DNA of 64,000 nucleotides, taken from positions 39,979,016 through 40,043,015 of the forward strand of contig CM053269.1 in the NCBI GenBank assembly GCA_028583415.1. The letters are read 5' to 3'. This document shows positions 11,601-25,200 of the stretch, in pieces. Origin of the DNA: Protea cynaroides (Eukaryota; Streptophyta; Magnoliopsida; Proteales; Proteaceae). How positions within the stretch are numbered: position 1 is the stretch's first letter; each line of letters begins with the position of its first letter. The notes below the pieces were generated by a model. It saw only the letters and a program-made list of their open reading frames with translations, did no database searches and had not been told where the DNA came from. The translations under genes and the position numbers were made by a program.

Positions 11601-14600
11601 CCTAATTAGGTAACTCAATCTTCCCTCTTTTTGAAAACTTTTCAAAGGAGGAGATTCCAATATTACTAGCCTAAACTAACAATCTTTCTAAAATTTAAAA
11701 TAGAAACACCCAAAATGGAAAGAACTAACTTTGAAAAGTATCTAGCAATAGATAGAACTAACTTTAGAAAGTAGATATCTTGGACAGCTCTCAAAGGATC
11801 ATCTAGAAGAACGAGACTGGTCAAGATTCTTTCAGCTGTTCTCCAGCTGTCCTACAACTGTTCTACAACTGTCCAGCTATGGCTGGGTTAGTTGGCTAGG
11901 CTGGCCATAGGACTTAGGAGGCTTGGGCCTGGCCCTGGTCCTTGCGGGCATGGGTGGAACAGTACCACATGGTTAAAGAATTGCCTTGATCTACATCAGC
12001 TCTCCTTCACTTAAATAAACTCGTCCACAAGTTTTGTAATGGTGAAGAATGAGCTCAGTGGGGTCGTTATACATCTTTCTTTGATATTAGAAATCTGATT
12101 GTGCTTGAATTTTTGGAAGAAAGTCCGTGACCTTAAATCCACTCTCTTCAAAATATTGTGGAGGAAGCACAAGGTCAATATGAACAACTTCTTGGAATGA
12201 TTCAATTGTCAAGATGGTGTTCATGGGGATTACCATATCTGGCTCTTTGTCTTCCACGGTCGTCTCCACAACTTCTATGGCCTCGTTGTCATCGTGACTC
12301 TCAGTATCAGCCAATTGGGTTGCAGAAAGAAGGTTAATGTCGCATATGTCTACCTCATTGACTACAATAAAATCATCTACCTTGTGATTGATCTGGTCTT
12401 CAACTGCAACTTCTTCAATGCAAATCTCTACAGTAGGAAATATCAATGGTTGGCTCTTTCTTATTTATTAAGAGTTGTTGGTAACCCTTCATTGTTCACA
12501 TTAACTTCATTCATTGATCCTTCCATATTGAGTGGAGGCATTGGGTCCTCCTTTGGTGCAACATGAGGTTCTTTTGCTATGAGTGATTCTAGGATACCCA
12601 AACGTCGCTGCATCCGAGTTAGGCACTTATCTATTTGGTGTAACTCCTCAAGAACTTGCTGATAAAGGTCTATGTTCAGAGGAGGGGAAGTAGGATTAGC
12701 CTTCATTGGCTCTGATACCAAATAATGTAGAACAAGTCCCGAACTCAACAAATTAAGAACCAGCCCCACAAGAGGATTAAATCACTTTTACAAGTCCAAC
12801 CATTAAAACAACATGAAAAAAATTGTCTATAGCAAAACAGTACAATTAGGAATAAAGCAGCAAATATCTTTACTTGATGATTATCAATCGGATGGTTAGA
12901 ATTGGCTCAAACTGTCATCAAACTTAGGACTTCTATGGAGGAATATGCTCTCAAAGTTGCAAGCTATTCTGATGGTCAGATAGTAGGTAGATATGGTGGC
13001 AAGAAGTTTCAGCAAGAATACCATATGAACAGTAACCATGAACAGTGTTTTGTGTCTTTTGAGGTTTTTTTTTTTTTTTTTTTTCATATACCAAAGAAAG
13101 AAAAGAATCAATAATGGCAAGGAAAAATGGAAGAAAAATAGTACCTTAGGAGTCCCACCTATGGTTGACTGAGTCCCATAGCCTACGAAATCCCACTTGA
13201 CATTGCAAGCAAGCTTTCTTTTGTCTCTCTCTTTTTTTTTTTTTTCCTTAAAACATGAGAATGCTTTTCCTTGCACTATTTTTTATAGCCAAAGCTTGAG
13301 AACAATTTTGGAAGGTAGAATTAGTCCTAATTAGGTAACTCAATCTTCCCTCTTTTTGAAAACTTTACAAAGGAGGAGATTCCAATATTACTAGCCTAAA
13401 CTAACAATCTTTCTAAAACTAAAAATATAAACAACCAAAATAGAAAGAACTAGCTTTGGAAAGTACCTAGCAATAGAAAGAAACTAACTTAGAAAGTATA
13501 TATATTTAGAAAGTAGATATCTTTGATAGCTCTCAAAGGCTCTTCTAGAAGAACAAGACTCTGGTCAAAATTTCTTCCACCTGTCCTACAGCTGTCCAGC
13601 TATGGCTGGCTAGTTGGCTAGGCTAGCAATGGGAGGCTTGGGCCTGACATGGTCTTTGCAAGCATGGGTGGTACTGCTCATGTGAATAGTACCACGTGGT
13701 TAAGGAATTGCCTTGATCTGCATCATCAAGGCGGTGTTTGGTACGTTTCTGTGTTGGAATGTTGTTCTTTTCGTAAAATTGTCTTTTTCCGTTTTGGTCT
13801 AGAACTGTGTTCTTTGCCTCACAACTAACTAGCATTTGGTAAACTTGTTTCAAAACAAGTTCTAGAAAAAAAAATGGTGTTTGGTAACCCCATCACTGAA
13901 ACTGTTCTTATCACTAGAATCAATATCTAAAGAAATGCCACGACCCTACACTTCATTGAAATAATTACGTAAATACCATTGAACTGTACTTAACCCAAAT
14001 AATTACATAAATACTATTGCCCCACACATATCCCAAATATCATTTGCATTCATGCTATAAGAATTTGGAACATTATGAAAATCAATGAGTTTTGATAGTA
14101 TCAAACCACGTTCTCTTGGGGAATCCCTAAGTACTCTACATGTTTGAGCTAAAGACTATACAATGTCTCCATCTAAATAGTAATAAAAAGAGATAAAGCA
14201 CATTTGATTTGTTCCCTCTGTTTAAACTATATAAATGGATATTTGCCAAAAAAAAAACTATATAAATGGGTCCCAGTCTAGCCAACTCTCCTTTCCTCGG
14301 TTAATTGAATGTAAAAATTAGAGAGAAAGGAAAAGATAGTTTGAAATCAGAAGAGTGAATTCTTGTATATTTCATATCTCAATAGTGAATATGATACATC
14401 TATATATACTGTTACAATAATCTAAGATAGGAAACAAAATAATCTACTTTCCTATTTTTACAGATTTTAATCCTAACAGATCTGTACAACTCAACAGATC
14501 TAATCCTAATATGATAGATTTGTACAGCTCAATAGATCTGATCCTAATATGACAGATTTGTACAGCTCCTCAAATCTGAATCTAATATGATAGATTTGTA

Positions 14601-17600
14601 CAGCTCAACACTCCCCCTCAAGCTGGAGCACATAAATCATATGCACCAAGCTTGTTACAAATAAAACCAATACGAGGACCTCTGAGAGATTTAGTGAGGA
14701 TATCTGCTAGCTGGTCATTTGAGCTGACATGACTAGTGGTAATACAATCGGACATAACCTTTTCTCGAATAAATGACAATCAATTTCTTTAGGCTTAGTC
14801 CTCTCGTGAAACACTAGTTTGGATGCAATATGGAGAGCAGCTTGATTATCACAGAGTAACTTCCTTTGTGATACTTCTGCAAATTTCAACTCTTGGATCA
14901 GGTGCTTCAACCAAATGAGCTCACAAGTTGCTAAAGCCATTGCACGATATTCTACCTCTGCACTTGATCTTGCAACGACATTTTGCTTCTTACTTTTCCA
15001 AGATACTAGGTTTCCTCCAATGAGAACACAAAAACCTAAAGTGGAACGTCTATCAAATGGAGGGCCAGCCCAATCAACATGAGTATCCGACAATTTGTGT
15101 ATGAACTCTGTTTTCATATAACAAACCTTTGCCTGGTGCACCCTTGTTGTACTTCAAATCTGAACAATTGCATCCCAATGACTATCACATGGAGACTGAA
15201 GGAATTGACTAACGACACTAACAGAGAAGGAGATATCAGGTCGTGTGATGGTGAGGTAATTAAGTTTACCAACCAGTCTTCGGTGTCGTCTAGGGTCTGC
15301 AAGAGGCTCCCCCTGTCCAGGTGAGAGCTTTGAATTAGGATCCATAGGAGAGTTTATCGGTTTACAGTCTAACATCCTTGTTTCTTCCAGAATATCCAGT
15401 GCATATTTTCTCTGAGAAATAACAATACCGGAGCTGGATTGAGCAACCTCTATACCAAGGAAGTATCTAAGCAATCCCAAATCTTTGGTTTGAAAGTGGC
15501 TGAACAATTGTTTCTTCAACTGTTCAATACCATCTTGATTACTTCTTGTAATGACAATATCATCGACATAGACAACCAGATAGATGTACTGCCCTGATGA
15601 TGTATGTCTATAGAAAACAAAATGATCAGATTCACACCGAACCATACCAAACTCTTGGATGACAGTATTGAAGCGTCCAAATCAGGCACGAGGAGATTGT
15701 TTCAAGCCATACAGAGAACGATGAAGTTTACAGACAGACTCCCCCTGAGCAACAAAGCCAGGCGGTTGCTCCATATAGATTTCTTCTTGAAGCTCACCGT
15801 AAAGAAATGCATTCTTAATGTCCAATTGGTACAAAGGCCATTGTTTGATGGAAGCAATAGATAAGAATAAGCGGACAGAAGACATCTTAGCCACAGGGGA
15901 AAATGTGTATAATAATCCAACCCATAAACCTGAATGTACCTTTTTGCCACCATACGTGCCTTTATTCGATCAACCTGACCATCTGGACCAACTTTGACAG
16001 TATAAATCCAGCGACAACCAACAGTCGATTGGCTTGGAGGCAATGAAATTAATTCCCAAGTGTTATTATTATTTAAAGCAGTCATCTCTTCAACCATTGC
16101 TTGATGCCACCCGGGATCAAATAGTGCCTTATGAATATTGGAAGGAACAAAAACATAAGAGACTCTGGACACAGAAGCATGATAGGGTGAAGATAATCGA
16201 TGATAACTAAGGAAATTATAGATCGGATGAGGGTTTCAAGTGGACCGTTTACCTTTACGAATGGCAATGGTAAACTAATTATCAGGAGGCAGGACCGCGG
16301 CAAGTGAGGAATCTGGAGTAGGAAGTGTGTCAACAGGAGCCTAATGAACATTATCATGAACAATGTCAGTACTTGAAAGAGGAACAATAGCATCATCTCT
16401 AGGAGAAGGAGACTCTCTTGCAGGGGAAGGACACTGTGGTATAGGGATAGACTCGGAAGGTTGGTGAGGAAGGGGAGCAATGTACGGAATGGGAAGGACC
16501 TCGGTGATAACAAGGGAGAAGACTCAAAAAATGTAAAATCAGTAGATATGAAATATCGATGTGATGCTGAAGAATAATACTTATATAACCTTTTTGAAGA
16601 TGTGAGTAACCTAGGAAAATACACTTGATAGACTTGGCAGATAGTTTGTCCTGACTAGAGGAGAAGACATGGACAAAACACGTGCAACCAAAGACACGTG
16701 GAGGAAGACAGTGTAACGGTTGGTCAGGGAACATAATAGAATGAGATATTGTGTTTTGGAGGACGGTAAGGCATCCGATTAATTAAGAAATAAGCAGTCA
16801 GTACAGCATCTGCTCAAAATTAGAGAGGAACTTGATTGTGTAAAAGGAGGGTGCGAGTAGTTTCAATAAGATGTCTATTTTTATGTTCGGTAACTCGATT
16901 TTGTTGTAGAGTATAAGCACAAGAGGACTGATGAAGGATTCCTTGGGAAGACATGAATTAGTAAAATGAGCAGAAAAGTATTCACAAGCATTATCACTCC
17001 TCAACACACGAATAACAGTGCTAAATTGTGTCTTAATTTCAGCACAAAAGGATTAAAATATGGAAAATAATTCTGAACGAGTTTTCATTAAAAATAACCA
17101 AGTGTAACGAGAATAATCGTCAATAAATGTGACAAATTATTGAAAACCCAAAATAGAAGAAACATGATAGGGACCCCACACATCTGAATGAACTAACTCA
17201 AAAGGGGACGCAGCCCGTTTATTGGCATGCTTTGGAAAGGAACTACAAGAGTGTTTTACAAGCTGACATGACTCATAACTTAAAGGCGATAAATTAGATA
17301 GACCTGGAACCATCTTCTGAAGCTTCAATAAATTAGGATGGCCCAAACGATTATGAAGGAGGACTGGAGACTCAGAGAATGCATGCGATAGGAGCTGAAG
17401 GTAAATTGAGATGATAGAGGCCATGTGACTCATGTCCTGTGCCAATCATCCGTCCCGTGCCTCAGTCCTGTATAACAACAGAGTCATTATCAAAAGTAAT
17501 AGTGCAGTTTAAGGTGCGTGTAAGTTTACTGACAGACAAGATTAAAAGAACAATTGGGAATATATAGAACGAAATCTAAAGCAAGGAGGGAAGTGGATGT

Positions 17601-20600
17601 GCACGGCCCACTGCTTTAACAACTGTTTTGGACCCATTTGCTACAGTAACAGAAGGCAAAGATGTTGCATTACTAAAATGAGAAAGCAAACGAGGGTTAC
17701 CAGAAATATGATCAGAGGCACCAGAATCAAGGAACCATGGCCCTAGAGGGGAAGACTGAGTAAGGCATGCGATTGAATTACCCAAGTGAACCATGGAAGC
17801 AGCAGATGTTGACGACTACTTAGTTGCCTGAAACTTGAGATATTCTTCATAATCATCACCAGTGAGAGTCAAGGATGGCTGAGTGTGTCCTTCATATGGT
17901 TCTGAATGAAGATCAGAGTGATCGGCATGAATAACATTGGCAGCTTGAGTAGGTCGCCCATGCAATTTGTAGCATTTTTCCCTGGTATGCCCCCATCTAT
18001 GACAGTAACTACACTTGGGTCGACCTCCCTTGCCACCACAATCTCCCTACTCTCCTCTAACACTATTCGGACTGAGAAGCCAGAACTGAAGAGTCAACAA
18101 TGGAAGATCCTGGCACTGTGTTAGGAGAGGAAATACGAAGCAGACGAGCAAAAACATCATCAAGAGAGGGCACACCAGAACCATCAAGAATCTGATCTCG
18201 AACTGGGGCAAGGTTAGGACTGATAGCAGCAAGAGTTAGAACCATGAAGAACTTGTCCCTTTGGCCAAATCCTCTGCTACACTCTTACCGGCGGGCAAGA
18301 GGGAATTAAACTGTCTGAAGAGATGCCATTCTGCCAAGAAAGTCTGACATTTCCATACCCTGCTGTTTTAGATTAAGAAATGTTGACACAATAGAATACA
18401 ATCTCTGAATGTCATTAGTATAAAGAAGTTTTGCCTGATTCCATATCCCAACACAAGATCGGTAAGCTTTGTAAATGGGATAAAGCTTAGGATCAATGGA
18501 CTGCCATAACGAATTACATAACAAAGCATCAATCTTAGTCCAAGTGGTTTTATCAATTTATGTTACATCCGCAGCCTGAGTAGTCAGATGATCCTCTACG
18601 CATTGTCCCATAAACCATAACTCAACAGAAGCAGCCCATGATGAATAATTAACACTTCCCACTAGTTTCTCAGTTGTAATAACTGGAAAAGAGAGGAGGG
18701 AAGAAAATGCATCTGATTTTGCATTGGAATTTCCAAAAGACATGGTGGAGTCACGAGAAACTTTGAACAGATCTGAAACGTACACTGATTAGTTCAAAGA
18801 ATACCAGAATCTGAACCACGAGAAAAAAATCCAGTGAGAAAGAGAGATGATAGGCTGGTGTTTTTTATCTGACACTAGGAGGACTCTCGAGCTTCACCAG
18901 AAAAAGTTACCGAAAAAAAGAAAAGAAAAAAAGAAGGCACTTTTAGGGTATCTGATTTCCCTGCTCTGATACCATGTGAAATCAGAAGAGTGAATTCTTG
19001 TGTATTTCATATCTCAATAGTGAACATGATACATCTATATATACTGTTACAATAATCTAAGATAGGAAACAAAATAATCTACTTTCCTATTTTTACAGAT
19101 TCTAATCCTAACAGATCTGTACAGCTCAACAGATCTATTCCTAATATGACAGATTTGTACAGCTCATTAGATCTGATCCTAATATGATAGATTTGTACAG
19201 AGATTTGTACAGCTCAATAGATAGGAACACATGAACAAATACCTAACTGTAATCCACATTCCCAACCGTTCATCTTCTCACCGACCCTGTCATGGTTTGG
19301 GACCAACAAAAAAGGAACTAATACCTACCTGGAATTGACATCACAACCATTTACCTTTGAATTCTCACCAACCATTTCATGGTTTAGTGCCAGGCTGTTT
19401 TCATGGTTTAGTTCCTGGTTTTTTTTTTTTTTTTTTTGGTGAATGAAAGAATGTATTAATAAAGCCCCAAAAGAGGAGAAACGAGACCTAGGTATCCGAA
19501 GGATAGAGCTAGGCTCCTTACATAATCATGGGAAGACCCTCGCTCCCCCAAAAAAAAAAAAAAGAAAAAAAAAAAAGAAAAGGAAAAAACAACCACCTCA
19601 TGTGGAATTGAGATTCCAAGAAGTCATGATGAAGCTATTTTTGAAGGATGCTGGAAATTGGGCAGCCCGTGGTATGAAACTTCCACGATCGTCAAAAGTA
19701 ACTGCTTCCCAAATTATGCTAAAAAATTTAGATCTGGTTGTCCACTTTCTCAAGTTCCTCACGAACCAAATGTGGTATACTGTTGCAGCAAAGGCAAGCT
19801 TCACAATAGTGTCACATGGGGACTTATCTTTGAACTTCTTGATAATCCACTTCCATTCCTAATCAAAAGGGTGAATTCTTCTATTATAGGGCCAACACTT
19901 CCGCAAGATAGCTTCCCAGATTCTTTTGGAATATGGGCACTCAAAAAACAGATGATTAATATCCTCTCCCGAGGCCCAGCAAAGATCACACTTAGCATTA
20001 GGTATGATACCCCGACTATGGAGAAGGGCTCTTGTATGTAAAGAGTGGGTCAAGGCTCTCCAAAGAATGCAGTTGTGGCATGGAATATGACCTGTAAACC
20101 AAACCACATTAGACCAAGGAATCTTCTGGCTGCGTGGTTTGACGAGCTTCCAAGGGGAGGCTGTTGAAAATCTTCTGTTGGAAGAGGCTGTCCAGCTAAC
20201 AAGGTCATTGCTCCCAGTAGGTCTTTGAGGGATGGAGTTCAACTCTTCCCAAGCTTGCACCAATCTAGGGGATGAAGCTCGGCCGGGACATGGAAGAAAT
20301 AGTAGCAAGCCTATCACGGCCAAACTCGGATTGAATCCTTTCTCCAAAAGCCAACACAAGAACACCCCGGGGGTGCCAGTTATCAAGGCACAAGAGGGTC
20401 GATGTTCCATCATCAATGAAAGATTTTATGTAATTGATGGCCACCTATCTATGCTGAAGGATTGTTTTCCAAATCCAAGAAGAGCTGTAATTCGAAGGCA
20501 CAGCCCAGATTGACTCTTTTTTCAAGTATGTACTACAGATCCATTTGATCCAAATGCTTTCTTTTTTCTCAACCACCCACCAAATGAGCTTAATAATGCA

Positions 20601-22212
20601 AGCTTTGTTAACTTTTTGAACTCTCCGGAGGCCAAGCCCACCCTCCTCCTTTGGCAAACAGACTTTGTCCCAGCTGATAGAATGGAAGAATTTGTTGTTG
20701 TCCGCTCTTTTCCACGAGAAGGCACTCATCAAGCTATAAATTTTTTGGGTGATCGAGATGGGCAGCCCAAAAATCCCAGTCTAGTAAAAACATGAGCTTT
20801 GCATGACTGCTCAAATAAGCTTCCAGCCTACCTGCATAGGAGAGGAATTTTGCTTTCCATAGTTGAAGTTTTTTCCTAAGTCTGTCAAGGATGGGGGAAC
20901 AGTGATGAGCAGAGAGCCTTGTTGAAATCAATGGCAACCCAAGGTATGTAACCGGCAATCTCCCCAACGGGAAGTCCACAATGCGTTTGAGTCTCATGAT
21001 GCACATCATCGATACAAGCAAGGAAGAGGAAGGATTTTTGCTTATTAACCGTAAGGCCCGATAGCAAGTTAAAGTCTGTCAAAACCTTAGAGATAGTGGA
21101 TACGAACTTAACATTTCCTTTAGAGAAGATCATGATGTCTTCCGCAAAAGCCATGTGCGTCAGCTTCAAGGCCTTGAAGTGAGGAAATAGGTCAATCTGG
21201 TTCTGAAGAACACTTTTCTGTAAGGCTCTGGATAGACCTTCCAAGACAAGGGTGAACATTTTTCTGTAAGGCTCCTGTTTTGCAAGCACTAAACGATGAA
21301 AGGTTTTATATCTTTTTCTATGCCTCTTTTGTCCTGTTAGGATTTATATCTAACAGCACAGTTTCCACCCTTCTCACTGACCTTCGTCTTCTCTCCACAT
21401 TCCTTAATTACCTAACTGGAATTCACATTCACAACCTTTCACCTCAGCTGTGAAACCAGAATGAATTGGGTACATTCACAACCATTCACCTAAAAATTGA
21501 AATCTTAAACCATGAAATTTTCAACCATAAAATTTTCAAATTCGTTAAGTAAGATCATGGTACGAAGCCCACCACCCCATCTCGTGTTTGAAATTGTCCC
21601 TAACGAAGGAAAATTAATTCATAGAAAAATATCCTTTCATGGTTTTGTGCCTTGCAGCAACACAGTAACTAATAAAAGATTTAAATCCTCAGAATCACAA
21701 GCCACTAGAAATAAGGGGCTCAAATGCACACATTCATCTTGATGTATAAAGATATGAAAAAATCTTGCAACCACAAGAGACATGAAACTGTAATGCTACA
21801 ATATGCATGCTCATCTTTATGCATCTGTTCATCAGAAACACCAATCAAGGAAGGGAAATTATCTCCAATTAAAATCAGTGATCAACATTGTCCTTCCAAC
21901 ACCCTCTTCAATTATCATAAGCTATCGACTAAAAGTTAACAAATTAGTTAAGATGAGGAGGGAAGTACAAATCTGCTATCGTTTCACTAATTTCTAGCCA
22001 CCCCCCACCCAAATAACATAGAACAAACGTACCTTGAACAATCCTAGGGTTTCATAACTCTGTTTTGATATGTGGTACTGATTCACTAAAATCTGCTATC
22101 AATTCACTGAAGAAGATGTAGCAATTACATACTAATTAGGAGAAATGAAATAGAGAGGGAGACGGAAAGATGAGAATCAAGAATAGTGAATGAAACGCAG
22201 GTATAAGATACG

Positions 22213-22286
<74 letters not shown>

Positions 22287-25200
22287 TTACTTTTGTTGAA
22301 GGTGGTCTTCAAGAAAACCCTTCTCCAGTTTCAGTCGCAGGTGTAGTCGGTCGAATGCGGAAGTCGATGGTGTTTTATCGGCCACACTTCTAATTTTTGT
22401 GCTTTTCAATCTGGCCCTGGAACATGCAGAACATCAAAAAGATGTTATGCAAAAAGTGTTCTAAATTGTTCTTTATATACGGTTTGTTCCATTAGAACAG
22501 ACCGGATTTGGCAAACTCCAAAGTGGTGTTCTTCGGTGTTCTTCTGTTCTCACAGAACGAAAGAACAGAAGAACTATTCCCAAGGAGAGTTATCAAATGC
22601 ATCCCAACCAATTCATTTATTTTCAGAACCAATTCCCTTCATTGTTTTATCTAAGAAATCTGTCTATATTATTATTCACATTTTCAAGGTTGCTGTTGTA
22701 GATTGCTACTGTCGCACCCTGAGTATGTGCTTACTTGCGATTAGAGTGCCATCTGATATCAGAGACCTTGAATTGGAACTTGGAAGGAGTTGGATTCTTT
22801 CTCAGGGGAATCTCTCTTGGCAATATGGCTTATGGTTTGATATCCTTCTATTCACAGCTGCTTGCACAAAATAAGGCCACTTGTCGCAGTATTTAACTTT
22901 GATCACCAAGCTTTCCAATACTCTTGATTATAACAAAGGCCCCTTAATTGCTACCTCAACAAATCGTTCCTGTTGAATAAAATCAGTAAATTCCTCATGT
23001 ATCTTTGCTTTCTCCCTTGGTTTTCTTTTTATATTCAAACGGTGTTGAAATCACCACCTACTGATGGTTATTCCCTGGTGCCAAAATGTGACGTATACCT
23101 ATCGACGGTTGTTTGGACATTGGTGAGAACACTTGAAATGCTTTGTAGAAAAAGTTGGAGAGCAGATAGATAGATACTTGGATGTCATTTGAATACATAG
23201 TTGTCACGGCACCAAGGTGACCTAAGGCGCTGGAGAGGTGCTTGGGCGCCTAGGCATACCAAGGCGTACCCAAGGTGTTGTCAGGGTACATCTTAATAAG
23301 AGGATTTATAAAAAAAAGTGGGGGTTAGAGTATCAATTTTTATTGTTTTTAATATCCATGCTTTATGGTGTACATATGTATTTTATACATCCAATAAAAA
23401 TGCTACAAATGAAATTAATTAAAAAATAAAAATAAACAAACAAAAGGCATGGTACAATAAGGCGACCAACTGCCTAGGGTTGAAAAACCTCCTGGATGCC
23501 TAGGCGATGCCTTAACAACTATGGAACACACTGAGTTTAGGTGTTAACAATCTCTGAAGTTTGACCGCATTCAGGATATGCAGGATCTTGGCATTAGGAA
23601 CCAGCTTAGTATGCTGAATTTTCAGTTTCACTTTGATTTAATTACGTTATTTCTTTCCATGTTTTATTACATTTCAGCCAAAACAATTAAAATGACTAAT
23701 TATTAAATTGAATGTTACTTGAGTTAAATGCCGTTTCTGAAAAGATTGTCTAGGTCTGTAATCGCTGAAATAAAACGATTTTTTAAAACTAAGATGTGTA
23801 GAGGTCTGTCGCTAGTATTTTGCTGCTTCGGGTCCCCACGTGGAATTTAGGAAATCACTTTTATCAGTCAACCATCATAATGATGTGTTCATGAAATGAA
23901 ATACAGAAAGAAGTAGATTTGAAGGGCGTGCATATGCATGGAAATGCTGTAGTTGAAATGAATTCATCAATTTTTGTAATCTGGTTAGAGACTGCTTTTG
24001 GCTCAGTGGCTGGAAGAGGTCTGTTGCTCATCATTGAATCCTTTAGCAATATACTACTGTTACCAGCCATTCCTTGCATGCTGGACAATATTGCTGCTTA
24101 CGATTTTCTCCAACGAACTATAAAATCTGTTAGGTTTAATTTATTGTTGTTATATTATAGAAAATATCTTAATCTCAACATGAGTTCCAATGCTCCATGT
24201 ATGCTACCTTGAAATTATACTGTCTTAAGATCTACGTCATCATTAAAGAGAATATCTTCATCTCAACATCAGGCTTACTTTTACAATTCAGAGTTAGGTG
24301 GGCTGTTCTAAAAAGAATGATCCTTTTGTTACTGATCGCCCTCTCCCTCTTTCAGTCTTCCTTTCTTATGTTCTACTTTGCTGTTCAATGAAATTACCTT
24401 TGCCTTTCCTCTTTAAATTTTGTCTGTAATTTACAATCTGGTTTTGTTAGGTCTTGTCAATTTTCCCTCAGCTTATTAATCTTCCACCAGATAAATTCCA
24501 GGCAGCACTTGCTCGTATACTCCAGGTACCTTTGTTATTAAAGTTGTTTCCTTTTAAAATATTTTCAGTGATAGTAAAATGAAATGTCTATGTAAGTGTT
24601 ATTACTTTTAACTTTCTCTTTCGCTTGTTTAATTTTGCATTTTCACTTTCTTTTTTAGTTGAGGTGGAATATAAAAGTGCATCCGATTTTTTATTGTTAT
24701 TTATGTTTTGTGAGAGGATTGGATGGTTGTTTTGTTTTTCTATTGTATTTGACATATTCTTTTTAAACAGTGTTGCCAAATTTTTCCGTACCTTGGTTGA
24801 CATCCTTTTCAGTCTACCATTTGTGCTTTTAGAGCTCCTTCAATCTGCACTGATCACTGATGCCATCTTTCAGGCATCATTGCTTGTGGCATTTCCATTT
24901 ATTCTGGTTCCTTTTGACACCGGAATATTAAAATTTTCCTCGCCTTGGTCATCCTCATCATTTTTCCCTCCGTCCTACAGAGCCTTCAAATTAGAAAACC
25001 CCTTGTTAGTCCATCGTCTACTTTTATTTTCTGGAACTCATCGTCTAATTGAACCTTTTTTTTTTATTACCCATTTCCGCTACTTTCTAGATTTTCTTTA
25101 GTTGCACTTAGTTGATGGTCTTCACTTTTACTAGTTATCCTGTCATTCATCAGATATTACATTTGAATATGAAATCCTGTAATTTATGAAGGCAAGTTTA

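Larger units (their letters stand above)
11026..13725 (-). mobile_element. Non-autonomous LTR retrotransposon, 2.7 kb
   Basis: Two direct repeats (11026-11998 and 12724-13725) enclose only 725 bp. The element is flanked by a 5-bp duplication TCAAG (11021-11025 and 13726-13730). On the minus strand a primer-binding site for initiator tRNA-Met (TGGTATCAGAGC) lies 3 bp inside the right repeat, and a purine tract (complement of 11999-12012) abuts the left repeat, fixing minus orientation. There is no protease, reverse transcriptase or integrase. The interior encodes only a small acidic, coiled-coil-like product. It lies antisense in the symplekin intron and must have been mobilised in trans. Confidence 0.88.
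14340..19219 (-). mobile_element. Decayed Copia LTR retrotransposon
   Basis: The element is bounded by LTRs 14340-14610 and 18975-19219 and a 5-bp duplication GATAG (14335-14339, 19220-19224). On the minus strand the tRNA-Met primer-binding site directly follows the 5' LTR and a purine tract precedes the 3' LTR. The order gag, zinc knuckle, protease, integrase, reverse transcriptase, RNase H is the Copia order. Every domain is broken by frameshifts or stops, so it is inactive. It lies antisense to symplekin in the 14.5-kb intron. Confidence 0.93.

Noticed and set aside
13731..22603. A possible large TIR element (GCGGTGTTTGGTACG near 13731, TTATCAAATGCATCCC near 22600)
   Set aside because: The ends look like TIR tips but match each other only loosely and no target duplication was found; they may be two separate old MITEs.
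23919..24212. 97-codon frame starting MKGVHMHGNAVVEMNSS
   Set aside because: Intronic, not flanked by convincing splice sites in a conserved protein, and not recognised.
24625..25101. 158-codon plus-strand frame
   Set aside because: It lies within a symplekin intron, is Phe/Leu-rich because of T-rich DNA, and has no recognised domain.
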